Shown here: in pieces, positions 56,701-64,000 of the stretch
How positions within the stretch are numbered: the stretch's first letter is position 1
How the letters are laid out: the number at the start of each line of letters is the position of its first letter
NCBI GenBank assembly: GCA_963813315.1
Contig: CAWEYO010000014.1
Coordinates: 186,001-250,000, forward strand
Direction of reading: 5' to 3'
Origin: CAWEYO01 sp963813315
GTDB taxonomy: Bacteria; Pseudomonadota; Alphaproteobacteria; Rhizobiales; Rhizobiaceae
Length of the DNA stretch: 64,000 nucleotides
Position numbers and translations under genes: made by a program
The notes under the pieces: generated by a model
What the model saw: only the letters and a program-made list of their open reading frames with translations
Told to the model about the DNA's origin: nothing
Database searches by the model: none

Positions 56701-58427
56701 GTCAGGAAAGGATCGACCCGTTCCAGGACGATCTCAAGGGGCAGGCTCTCCATGGCCTGTTCCGAGCAGCGAAAGCCGGCGCACAGGATCGTTGCCTGCC
56801 GCCGGGTCCTCGGATCGACCGGAACCACGGTCCGCGCCTGAAGCGCCTCGTTGGCAAATGCCGATACCTCGACAACGAAGCTGCGGAACGCCGGTTCCTC
56901 GGCGAGCAGGATATGGTTGGCGCTGTCCAACTCGATGAAGCGGGCGCCGGCGATCGTCCTTGCGATCTCCGTTCCTTCCGAGAACGGCACGACGCGGTCA
57001 CCGCTGGCATGCAGGACGAGCGTGGGTACGGTCAGCCGTTCCAGCGAGCGCGAAATGTCGATGTCCGCGAAGGCAAAGTTCAGCCGCAAGGCATTGTCCG
57101 GTGTCAGTGTCCTGCGTTGCAATTCGTTGAACCAGTCCATCTGCACGCGATTGGCGCCGGGTATGAACAGGTTGGTGAACATCTGCCGAAACAAAGGATC
57201 GTCCTGGCCCCAGCCTTCGCGCATAAGCATGGAGATCGCTTCCCGCCTGGCGATTTCCGCGGCATTGCCGCGAGCCCGCCACCCACGGACATATCCGCCG
57301 CAGATCACCAGGCCCGCGACCTTTTCGGGATGGCGATTTGCATATTCGACCGAGAAGGCGCAGCCCTGCGATATGCCGAGCAGGACAAAGCGGTCGAGGC
57401 CCGCAGCCTCCACCACGCATTCGAGATCGCCGACACAGGCCTCGAGGGAAACATCCTGGCAGACGGTGTCCGAAAGGCCGTTCAGCCGCCCGTCATAGCG
57501 GACAAACGTGAAGCCGCTGGAAAGCGCGTCGATCCAATGCCCCCATACCGGGCTCTCCCAGTCGAGGTCGAGATGCGACATCCAATGCGATGCGCGCACG
57601 ATGGCCGGCCCCGATCCGCTGACGGCAAAGGCGATGCGAGTGCCGTCGCGGCCATGGACGTAGCGTATCTGCTGTCTGCCGGACGAGACCCGCGCCAAAT
57701 CGGGTGGCGCCAGCCCTTGTACAGGCTCCGGAAGTGGGGCGGCCGAAGGCCGTTCCGCTGAGCCTCCGATCCGGTCGTCCGCAATCGGGCGAGCAGTCGC
57801 TGTCAGGCGGGCGCGGTCGTTGGCACGGGCGATCTCGGCTGAAAGATCATCGTTCAGAAGGAGGGTCTGCAGCATGTGCAGGTGAACAAGCGCCCGCCCG
57901 GGCTCATTCTCCAGACGGTCGATGAGCGCGCGCAATACTTTCAGGCGCAGGATCTCGGTCTCGTTTGAACAGTAGACGCGCCAAGCTTCGAACGCCGGAC
58001 AGTGGGGCAAATAGAGGTCCGATAGAAATTGGCCGCCGAAAGCCGCCGCGATTTTTTCCAGGTGCGCGGTCGGCAGCGAACCGACCGAATCGGGGGAAAG
58101 GCCCCTGATCAGTTCATAGTCGAGTCCGACTGAACCCGGCTTCAGCTGCACGGTGTTGCGGTCGGCGGTCAGCCGCGTCTCGCCGTCGGCGTTGAGTATC
58201 TGCCGGAGCTTCGAAAGGCTCCAGCGCAGCGCGCCGCGCGGGTCGTCCGGAACGTCCCAGAACATTTCACAAAGCCGCTCGCGGCGCTGTGGCCTTTCGA
58301 GTACCGCCAAATGAGCAAGCAACGCGCGTGTCTTCCGCGACTGCGGCAGCGGCATGGGCGCGCCATCGCAGTGAACAGTAAAGTCACCGAGTACCCTGAT
58401 CTCGAATGCCGAGCTCAAGCCGGTCAT
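53730..58427 (-). CDS. Multidomain regulator: SARP-type HTH/BTAD, alpha/beta hydrolase, degenerate cyclase, AAA, TPR
   Basis: A 1565-residue cytosolic protein. Residues 8-195 form a winged helix plus bacterial transcriptional activation domain (FEIRVLGDFTVHCDGAPMPL). Residues 250-515 form an alpha/beta hydrolase with a plausible triad: Ser353 in LLGISQGCA, Asp477 in HASGD, His505 in SANHI. Residues 540-695 resemble a class III cyclase whose metal-binding aspartates are missing. Residues 730-1010 are an AAA/STAND-like ATPase (Walker A VGDPGLGKSR at 761; Walker B VVLLVEDLQWID at 885). TPR-like helices fill the C-terminus. It is last in a gene row starting with osmC and likely regulates it. Confidence 0.82.
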   Translation of the reverse strand: MTGLSSAFEIRVLGDFTVHCDGAPMPLPQSRKTRALLAHLAVLERPQRRERLCEMFWDVPDDPRGALRWSLSKLRQILNADGETRLTADRNTVQLKPGSVGLDYELIRGLSPDSVGSLPTAHLEKIAAAFGGQFLSDLYLPHCPAFEAWRVYCSNETEILRLKVLRALIDRLENEPGRALVHLHMLQTLLLNDDLSAEIARANDRARLTATARPIADDRIGGSAERPSAAPLPEPVQGLAPPDLARVSSGRQQIRYVHGRDGTRIAFAVSGSGPAIVRASHWMSHLDLDWESPVWGHWIDALSSGFTFVRYDGRLNGLSDTVCQDVSLEACVGDLECVVEAAGLDRFVLLGISQGCAFSVEYANRHPEKVAGLVICGGYVRGWRARGNAAEIARREAISMLMREGWGQDDPLFRQMFTNLFIPGANRVQMDWFNELQRRTLTPDNALRLNFAFADIDISRSLERLTVPTLVLHASGDRVVPFSEGTEIARTIAGARFIELDSANHILLAEEPAFRSFVVEVSAFANEALQARTVVPVDPRTRRQATILCAGFRCSEQAMESLPLEIVLERVDPFLTQAAALVRENGGTVLTISESELVASFGAPEPLEGHAALACRTALGLRELAPSHADSITGFHVVLDTGIVIVGPARDQTVDVRGGPVSVAHALIQVLPGDLVVATARTRASAGGFVSMQPLMAPLVSEYTKAQQFFKVAEIRRGSSRWQLRADTQLSPFIGRELQLQMLNKAWHDASDGEGQTVFVVGDPGLGKSRLTHEFVGAIPHDEAENLEVGALETDLRSGFVVIRKVLQALFGVGDTEAPAAAIEKVLGARSSYGFDERLLAPIMATMELPVSEPSWAAISSQERSRRMQEAAVGLLLFLGRIKPVVLLVEDLQWIDAESEAVLARLAQAVPTVRFLLILTCRPEYDRSDFAAVGPAEIRLSAFNAAEAAALLDHLVGSDPELEQLRDAVSDACKGNALFLEETVRALAETGKLEGQPGRYRASGKVGEIAVSASIQAIVDARFERLDKDAKRVAEVASIFGGEIPVLLLRRMAALSSLRFDAALQGLRKADLLVDVQVFPEASVRFKHALIRGAVSGRIVSSALVELHSAALAELKTYYADRLEEHSERLARHAEQARLWDEAAGYLLVSARKAIKRSAHASALELLDLGVWLLRSNDVADADDQEIEFQLARGVALMAARGWGSAEVLAAFEQAEKLCDKIGDTARLFTALRGRAQYYMLSGKPAAAQELACRWAGMAKDDTDPGLAIETEHMFWTNNFFLGETAAAHHHAERAIGLYEPDRDHYLTYKYSGHDPGVCCRCFAGLSAWLGGEPDTARMRCEEAIGLAKHHDHPLSLALAYWGVSYLHMFAGEPDAAVRAAESELQIAEKFALPLLAGQAAFQLGWSEFRLGERNAGLHRMAEAISAIRRTGAEMGLPYLIGLYAEALGDSGRLDDARKSVEAALDLGRHNGTYFQLAEVLRIEARIRERNGGDSDEIELMLQRAANVATVQHSAIGGLRVAVELAQRLRKRGDPDKARELVAPHGELVDKLGDSEDARAAREFA

Positions 58428-58501
58428 CCCAACCGAATTGCGGGCCTTACTTTAACGACGGAGCGTTTCGATCCGCAAGTCTAGCCCGGGGGCGTCGCCT
58501 T

Positions 58502-58949
58502 CTAATCGAGCGACACTGTATAGGTGGTTGCGGTACCGGACAGGCAGATCTCGCCCGCCGAATTCGCGATGGTGGTCGACAGCGTGCAAATAGGCTTGTC
58601 GTCGCGGACGGTGAGCACCTCCGCCCGGGCGATGATCTCCTCGCCGATGCCGACGGCTTTGAGGAACTTCCACTCGACGCCGAGAAAGACGGAGCCAGGT
58701 CCCGGCAGGTCCTCGGCAACCAGCGCGTTAAGAAGACCCGACGTGACACCGCCCTGCACGATGAGCCTCCCGAACACCGTACGGCTGGCCAGCGCACCAT
58801 CGTAGTGGAGCGGATTGCGGTCGCCCGTCATGTCGGTGAAAGCTATAATGTCGCTGGCGCGAGTGACGCGCCGCCGCTCCGCGGAGGTTCCGACTTCCGG
58901 TTTTCCGAAGCGGGTTCCGGACCATCCGGACTGTGTCGATCGTTTGCAT
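58502..58949 (-). pseudogene. MaoC-like hydratase, frameshifted near its start
   Basis: A hot-dog fold (R)-specific hydratase-like protein; the hydratase motif is in IIAFTDMTGDRNPLHYDGAL, then VFGRLIVQGGVTSGLLNALV. ATG 58949 (MQTIDTVRMVR) has AGGAG eight bases upstream. The conserved continuation FGKPEVGTSAERRRVTRASD lies one base out of frame, and no usual start codon precedes it in its own frame. One extra base between about 58905 and 58935 explains this and gives 148 residues. An ATG at 58831 would remove half the fold. Expected substrate: an enoyl-CoA. Confidence 0.72.
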
Positions 58950-58967
58950 GATCATGTCTCCTGTTTG

Positions 58968-60179
58968 TTATCGGATCGACGCCACTTGCGCGGCCGGCCG
59001 CTCTTGCACGACAAGCGAAGCCCCGCGGTCGCGCGCCGCACGTTCGGAGAGCACCGCAAGCTCCGATTTCATCGCCTCGCTGAACCTTTTGTGGCGTTCG
59101 GGCAGCTCTTCGAGCGACCAGTCGAAGGCGCCGATGGCGTCCGTGGTCTCGAGGATCGGCAGTGCGAGGCTGTCGCGTATGCCCTGGAACTCTTGAAATG
59201 CGGATTCACGGCTTGCGAGAACCGCTGCCGCGGCCGCTTCGGCATCTCGCAGGGCGTCGGAAATGCCGTGTGAGGTAAGTGGATCGCGGAAGAAGCCGGC
59301 ATCGCCGACCAGCAACCAGCCGGGGCCGTGTGCCTGCCGCAGTCGCCCCGGCACGCCGCGAAAGGCCTTCAGGCGCTCGCCGCAGTTGCCCGGGAGGTGC
59401 GATCGCAGCTTGGGCGCCAGCGCGGCGAGGGCAAGCTGCGCGGCGGAAAGATCGAAACGGAATTCACTGTCGAACCGATCGGTAGGAACAGAGGCGACGA
59501 TGCAAGCAAGCCCGTCATTTGTCGGGATAACCCCACCGCCGATATTGCGTCCGAAATACCAGTGGTATCCCGACAACGCCGGCGCGGCGGCGTAGCCGAA
59601 GATATGCGCTAAGGAGCAGCGTCCGCTGACCAGTGTGCGGGCCTCCACCTTGCGAGCAACGAACGAACCCAACCCGTCGGCGCCGATGACGATGCCGGCA
59701 CCCACATTGCGCGTTCGGCCGGCGGCATCCCGCAACGCGACGCCGCGGACGCGGCCATGCGCATCTCGCACCAGGTCATGGACTGCCGTGTCGTGCAGGA
59801 CCGTGGCGCCGGTTGCACGTGCCGCGTCAACCAGCATACGGTCGAGCACCGTTCGGCGAGGCGCAATCAGCCCCGGGATTCCCGGCTCCGGCCGGATGGG
59901 CACTGTGACCTCCTGTTCGCCATAGTGGAACGTCGTTGACTCGATCAGCGGCGCACCGCTCCGGATCAGCGGCTCGAGCAGGCCCCAGCGCGAAAGCTGC
60001 ATCACGGCCGGCCGCATCAGCGCGTGGGTGGAAAGCGTGTCGGATCCATAGCGCTGGCGGTCGACGGCGAGCACCCGCAGCCCTGCCTTCGCGAGCAGCA
60101 TCGCGGTGGCAGACCCGGCGCAGCGTGCGCCGACGATGATTGCGTCGTAGTGGGGCTCGAATTCAGTGACGTGAAGCAT
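58968..60179 (-). CDS. FAD-dependent oxidoreductase (aromatic hydroxylase / geranylgeranyl reductase-like)
   Basis: A 403-residue flavoprotein. FAD binding: DAIIVGARCAGSATAMLLAK, the DG motif region GAGIVIGADGLGSFVARKV, and the GD motif WLLVGDAGFFRDPLTSHGIS. It belongs to the group A monooxygenase superfamily (UbiH/PHBH-like). ATG 60179 with GGGAGC upstream. The genes before and after run in the same direction (23 and 18 bases apart). The substrate is unknown. Confidence 0.85.
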   Translation of the reverse strand: MLHVTEFEPHYDAIIVGARCAGSATAMLLAKAGLRVLAVDRQRYGSDTLSTHALMRPAVMQLSRWGLLEPLIRSGAPLIESTTFHYGEQEVTVPIRPEPGIPGLIAPRRTVLDRMLVDAARATGATVLHDTAVHDLVRDAHGRVRGVALRDAAGRTRNVGAGIVIGADGLGSFVARKVEARTLVSGRCSLAHIFGYAAAPALSGYHWYFGRNIGGGVIPTNDGLACIVASVPTDRFDSEFRFDLSAAQLALAALAPKLRSHLPGNCGERLKAFRGVPGRLRQAHGPGWLLVGDAGFFRDPLTSHGISDALRDAEAAAAAVLASRESAFQEFQGIRDSLALPILETTDAIGAFDWSLEELPERHKRFSEAMKSELAVLSERAARDRGASLVVQERPAAQVASIR

Positions 60180-60202
60180 GAGTTGCAGCTCCCAACTAGA
60201 CT

Positions 60203-61456
60203 CTAGGCGGCACGATTTCTGGATTGGCGGAGATGCGCGGAAATCTGCTGCGAAAGGACGAGCGCGTCCGAGCCGACGCCGCCGATAAAGTGCGAATCGC
60301 GCTTGCGAAGCAGACGGAACCCGAGTGCGTAGAGACCCGGGACACGGCTGACGCCGTCTACATGGGCGATCTCGCCATCTGGCCCGGCCGCGCCCGGAAC
60401 CCTGAGCCAGGGAAAAGCGCGCCGGTAGCCGGTCGCCCACACGACAGTGCGGATGTTCTCGGCCTCGGTGGAAAGGCTTGGGGGCGCCTCGTGCAGCAAG
60501 TCAACGGGGGGAACCTCCTCGCGGGCGCTATCGCGGTCGAAGCCTGCGAAAGCGTCGATCCTGACCAGCAGCCGCTCAAGCTTTGCTTGCGCCGAAGCGA
60601 CGACGGACCGCAGGTCGTCGGAAAAGCCAATCCTGTCGCCATCTGCCATGACGACACGCCCGGCAAGCCTCACCCCAAGAACCTGCAAGGTGCGGAGGTC
60701 AACATTCGAGCGGTCGGGTCGCCCGGCAAGCTGGAGGGCCGGCTGGCGCTTTGCCGCATCGGCGTCAGGCAGGTCCCGGGTCCGTTCGGCGAGGATGCCC
60801 GCGCGATCCATCCACCAGAAGATGTCTTGTCCTCGCCAAGTACGCGGCGCCCGCGCGTGCTGGCCGACGGCAAGCGTCACGTTCCGCCCGCTGCGTTGCA
60901 ATTCGTCCGCGATCTGGACGCCGGATGCCGAGGCGCCGACGACAAGCGCGCCGCCCTCGGGAAGCCCCAACGGCGAACGGTATTGCGAGGAATGCAGGCT
61001 TAGCACGCGCCGACTAAGCGTGCGGGCTACGGACGGAACGAACGGTATATCGCATTGCCCTGTCGCCACGACGACCGAGCGGGCACGCCAGCTGCCCCGG
61101 CTCGTGCTGATGATGAAGGCATCGCGCTCGGGCAGGACCGCGAGTACGTCCGTATGCGCCTCGACAGGCGCGCAGAAGGAAGCGGCGTAGCTCTGCAGGC
61201 GCATCAGGAACTCGTTGCGCCGCATGAACCCATCCGGGCAGTCGCCGCGATAAGGCGAGCCCGGAAGTCCGTTTAGCCAGTTCGGCGTGAGAAGCCTGAG
61301 CGAATCCCAGGCATGAGATTGCCAGCGCGCGCCTATCTCACCGCGCTCGAACACAACGTGGTCGATGCCAAGGATGGAAAGGCAATGGCTCATGGCAAGT
61401 CCTGCCTGGCCGGCTCCGATGACGGCGACGTCGGTCGCGTGCATGAAACGCTCCAT
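60203..61456 (-). CDS. Flavin-containing monooxygenase-like protein
   Basis: A 417-residue protein with an FAD motif (DVAVIGAGQAGLAMSHCLSI), an NADPH motif (GGALVVGASASGVQIADELQ), and the FMO-like terminal motif VWATGYRRAFPWLRV. It resembles CzcO/YUCCA-type flavoproteins. It lies 57 bases after the OsmC gene and is in line with the FAD oxidoreductase gene. It may N- or S-oxidise or perform Baeyer-Villiger reactions; not determined. Confidence 0.85.
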   Translation of the reverse strand: MERFMHATDVAVIGAGQAGLAMSHCLSILGIDHVVFERGEIGARWQSHAWDSLRLLTPNWLNGLPGSPYRGDCPDGFMRRNEFLMRLQSYAASFCAPVEAHTDVLAVLPERDAFIISTSRGSWRARSVVVATGQCDIPFVPSVARTLSRRVLSLHSSQYRSPLGLPEGGALVVGASASGVQIADELQRSGRNVTLAVGQHARAPRTWRGQDIFWWMDRAGILAERTRDLPDADAAKRQPALQLAGRPDRSNVDLRTLQVLGVRLAGRVVMADGDRIGFSDDLRSVVASAQAKLERLLVRIDAFAGFDRDSAREEVPPVDLLHEAPPSLSTEAENIRTVVWATGYRRAFPWLRVPGAAGPDGEIAHVDGVSRVPGLYALGFRLLRKRDSHFIGGVGSDALVLSQQISAHLRQSRNRAA

Positions 61457-61512
61457 AGCGTGTGGAGGGGCTCGGCTTTCCGCGCCGAGCCTTGCTAGGA
61501 AGGAGAGAGTAT

Positions 61513-62091
61513 CTACTGCGCGGACCTCATCTCGACGGCCACAGGCACACCCTTCGTCAGCACGTCGAAGACGGCCGAACGGTCGCGGGCCTGGTCGAGA
61601 ATCTGCTGCAGCTTCTCCGGCGGAGCATCGCCCTCGATCTCAAAGCGGATCGCGATGTTGCGGTAGCCGTTGCGGACCTCGTCCGAGATGCCAAGGATGC
61701 CGCGAAGGTCGATATCGCCCTCGACAAAAGACCTCACCTTGTGGAGCTTGATGCCGCGGGCAGCGGCAATGTTGCCGATACCTGCGGTCAGGCAGGTCGC
61801 GAGTGCATGCAGCAGCCATTCGACGGGCGTCGGGGCGTGGTCGGCGCCACAGAGCACGGTTGGGTGGTCGCCGTCGGCGAAATGGGACTTGACGTGCGTC
61901 TGCTCGCCACCGGCTCCGAAAAAGCCGCTCATCGATGTGCGGCTGTGCGTACCTTGGATCCATTCGTTGGCGGCACGGAACTGGAATTCGGCCAGGTCTG
62001 GCTGGCCGGCAACGAAATTGATCGTATTGATCAGGGTCGGCGTATCAACTCCATTGAGCGGTGGCCGGGGGGACTTGGGCTGAACGTTCAT
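61513..62091 (-). CDS. OsmC/Ohr-family peroxiredoxin-like protein
   Basis: A 192-residue protein of the OsmC superfamily, thiol peroxidases acting on organic hydroperoxides. Visible: HPTVLCGADHAPTPVEWLLH, ALATCLTAGIGNIAAARGI and ISDEVRNGYRNIAIRFEIEG. The two cysteines (Cys in VLCGAD and in ATCLTA) are in the expected places. GGAGACGACC precedes the ATG. First gene of the monooxygenase row. Confidence 0.85.
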   Translation of the reverse strand: MNVQPKSPRPPLNGVDTPTLINTINFVAGQPDLAEFQFRAANEWIQGTHSRTSMSGFFGAGGEQTHVKSHFADGDHPTVLCGADHAPTPVEWLLHALATCLTAGIGNIAAARGIKLHKVRSFVEGDIDLRGILGISDEVRNGYRNIAIRFEIEGDAPPEKLQQILDQARDRSAVFDVLTKGVPVAVEMRSAQ

Positions 62092-62232
62092 GGTCGTCTC
62101 CTAATCGCTTGGGCTTTGGGGTTCGTCCGTTTGACCCCAGGCGATATCGGACCACGTCGTTTGAGCCAGCGTGGAAATCAGAGTTGAATCGGCGTCAACT
62201 CCAAACAATTTCGCGGCGCTTATCTGCCGCCG

Positions 62233-62339
62233 CTAAAGCGCATTGCTTCGAAACGGATTCATGCGACGCGCTTTAGGCTATTGTTTTTGTGCATGTCGTT
62301 TTCCCAAAACCGCTGCGCACTTTTGGGCGACATGCATTA
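62233..62339. repeat. 109-bp-type intergenic repeat, copy 2
   Basis: Nearly identical to 5658-5766 (CTAAAGCGCATTGCTTCG to GGGCGACATGCATTA), two bases shorter. Its last bases form the stop codon of the AKR-RidA gene. Confidence 0.9.
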
Positions 62340-63807
62340 ACTGTCCGACACAATCGCGTCAGCTTCTATTTCAACCTCGTAGTCGCCTATGAGATTTCCG
62401 ACTTGGACCAGCGTGTTTGCAGGCAACACTTCGCCAAACACCCGGCCATGCGCGCGAGATACCGCCTCCCATTTCGAAGCATCGCGAAGGTAGATCCGCG
62501 TGCGGACCACGTCAGTCATCTTGCCTCCGAGAGCAGTGATCGAGGCCGATATCTTGTCCAGAATGTAAGTCGTTTGGGCTCCCGCATCACCCGGCGCAAC
62601 GCAGCGGTCCGATCCATGTGTCGCCGTGGTGCCGGAAACACAAATCTGGTCCTTGACCCTGACGGCGCGGCTATACCCCGCAATCGGTTCCCAGATGCTG
62701 CCAGACGGCGCTCGAAATCGCCCCGGCCGGCCGGGCACCGGCTCGGACTTGTAGACCGAGGGCACCGCGTCGAGGTGATGACTGAGATCGCCGGATGCGG
62801 TCAGATAGGGTGGGCGGCGATATTCATCGCCGCAGTCGCCGGGAATCGGAGTGGTCAAACGAAACGCTGCGTCAAGCCGAGCCTCGTCCTCGGCGTCGAG
62901 GGTGAGATCGAGAACCTTCTGATTGTCGAGGCGATGCTCGCTTTCAGTGATCCGCGCACCGATGATCGCAGCGGCAACCGTCTCGTGGTCAAGCACCCAA
63001 GCCGTCGCCACGTTCGAAATCGACACATTGTGCTTCGCGGCGATGTCGCCTGCTGCCGAGAGCACAGATTGAAAGACCTGCCAACCGCCGGCGGCCTCAA
63101 TGAATCGTTTGTATTTCGACCGGCTCCAGTCGGGCATCGAGTTCGGGCTCAGCTTTTCCGAGCCATTTGTCGGACAAAAAACCGCCGCATAGCGTTCCAT
63201 AGGCAAGCAGTTTGACGCCGGACTTCCGGCACACTTCGGAGAGCGGGCCGGCCGCACGGCGGTCCAGTAGCGAAAACGAAACCTGATTGGTAGCGATGGG
63301 AATGCCGTCGGCTATGGCCAGCGCCAAATGCGCTGCATCGAAATTGGTGACACCGAGTGCCCCGATCAATCCTTCCTCCCGGAGCCGATTCATCTGATGC
63401 AAGGCATCGAGCCAGGCCGGATGATCGAAGGTCCACCAATGGAACTGAAGAAGATCAACCCTCTCTACACCAAGGCGCTCGAGCCGCTCCTGAACGCCCT
63501 TGCGGACCACGTCGGCAGTCATCGCGCCTGGTTCCGGGCACCATTTGGTGAAAGCAAGCGGCCGATGCTTGCCCGCCGGATACCGAGCGAGGAGGCGTCC
63601 GGCGATCAGTTCGGCGCTGCCATAGTGGTCGGCCATGTCGAATGTGTCGAAGCCGGCATCTACATAAGCCTTTAGTGCGTCGGCCGCGTGCTCCGGTTCC
63701 AGTGGACCACCATTCCGCTCGAGATCGGCGACTTGCCAGAGGCCGCAGACGAGGCGGGCTATGTTCAAGCCTCCGCCAAGTTCCGCCCGACTAGCGCTGG
63801 TTGACAT
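62337..63807 (-). pseudogene. Aldo/keto reductase-RidA fusion, frameshifted
   Basis: Frame one from ATG 63807 (MSTSASRAELGGGLNIARLV) gives an aldo/keto reductase with Asp/Tyr in DTFDMADHYGSAELIAGRLL, FTKWCPEPG and VERVDLLQFHWW. It leaves frame after LGKAEPELDA near 63137. The continuing frame reads MPDWSRSKYKRFIEAAGGWQ, ends the reductase barrel (VATAWVLDHETVAAAIIGAR), and then holds a RidA/YjgF domain (DQICVSGTTATHGSDRCVAP, VVRTRIYLRDASKWEAVSRA). Dropping one base restores about 489 residues. RidA proteins hydrolyse reactive enamines or imines. Confidence 0.8.
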
Positions 63808-64000
63808 TCATTGCCTCGTTCGTCCCGGGTTCAACAGCGCTGTCGTGGCCGATGGCCGATGGCGTCAAGACATGGCGGGATACGACACTCACCTCTCCCA
63901 GCAATCCGCGCGGACGCAGGAGCAGAATCGCACATAGCGTCACGCCAATGAGGACAATTTGCAACGACGCAGCCCGCGCCTGCTGTTCTGGGGGGAAGAC
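63791..64000 (-). CDS. Branched-chain amino acid-type ABC permease, C-terminal end
   Basis: Open at the window edge; 69 residues remain. LQIVLIGVTLCAILLLRPRG followed by LLGEVSVVSRH is the typical last helix and end of LivH/LivM permeases. The stop overlaps the start of the AKR-RidA gene by 17 bases, suggesting one operon. Confidence 0.65.
   Translation of the reverse strand, partial: VFPPEQQARAASLQIVLIGVTLCAILLLRPRGLLGEVSVVSRHVLTPSAIGHDSAVEPGTNEAMNVNQR

Noticed and set aside
55029..57761. 910-codon open frame opposite the large regulator
   Set aside because: Composition is His/Arg/Gly-rich without recognisable motifs; the other strand has clear Walker and hydrolase motifs.

Overview
The window looks like chromosomal DNA of a high-GC alphaproteobacterium of the order Hyphomicrobiales (Rhizobiales), most like Mesorhizobium and its relatives. 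The grounds are the gene order carB, amidase, Zn-peptidase, carA, gatB/yqeY, dnaG, rpoD; many two-hairpin intergenic repeats of the RIME1 type; an alphaproteobacterial LexA box (GTTC-N7-GTTC) in front of dinB; and a VtlR/LsrB-type LysR regulator followed by what looks like an AbcR-family small RNA. All functional calls come from reading the translated sequence; no database was searched.

Layout. 1-835: 3' end of a LysR regulator and the sRNA. 1-9.2 kb: EF-G-like GTPase (frameshifted), aspartate aminotransferase, EAL protein, glutathione transferase, small secreted protein, Ogt-type alkyltransferase, lytic transglycosylase and an unknown protein. 9.6-15.7 kb, minus strand: a sugar-type ABC importer operon (binding protein, two permeases, ATPase) carrying a SUMF1-like protein and a ScyD/ScyE-like beta-propeller. 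16-17.2 kb: XRE regulator and small membrane proteins. 17.5-30.1 kb: housekeeping block of pyrimidine/arginine and replication/transcription genes (carB frameshifted). 30.3-34.0 kb: LysR regulator and FMN-binding protein, SOS-type dinB, and a 46-codon TTG-start gene.

34.8-47.1 kb is an exopolysaccharide and exosortase island: flippase, Cys-rich two-repeat protein, StrF-like protein, ExoY-like priming transferase, GumC/Wzz co-polymerase, BY-kinase-like ATPase, ExeA-like exosortase-associated ATPase, a 72-residue candidate exosortase substrate, exosortase, a small secreted partner, and a VanZ-LamG fusion. Together they suggest synthesis, chain-length control and export of a surface polysaccharide coupled to sorting of a miniature surface protein. 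This is the most novel-looking part.

47.3-53.5 kb, minus strand: a dipeptide-type ABC importer operon with an acetamidase/formamidase gene inside it. 53.7-62.1 kb, minus strand: OsmC protein, flavin monooxygenase-like protein, FAD oxidoreductase, MaoC hydratase (frameshifted) and a 1565-residue multidomain regulator. 62.3-64 kb: aldo/keto reductase-RidA fusion (frameshifted) and the 3' end of a branched-chain amino acid permease.

Four conserved genes, all on the minus strand, are each broken by what reads as one extra base (near 2895, 18104, 58905-58935 and 63137). carB is normally needed for arginine and pyrimidine synthesis, so consensus sequencing errors are at least as likely as real gene decay. 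No tRNA, rRNA, CRISPR array or intact insertion sequence was seen.
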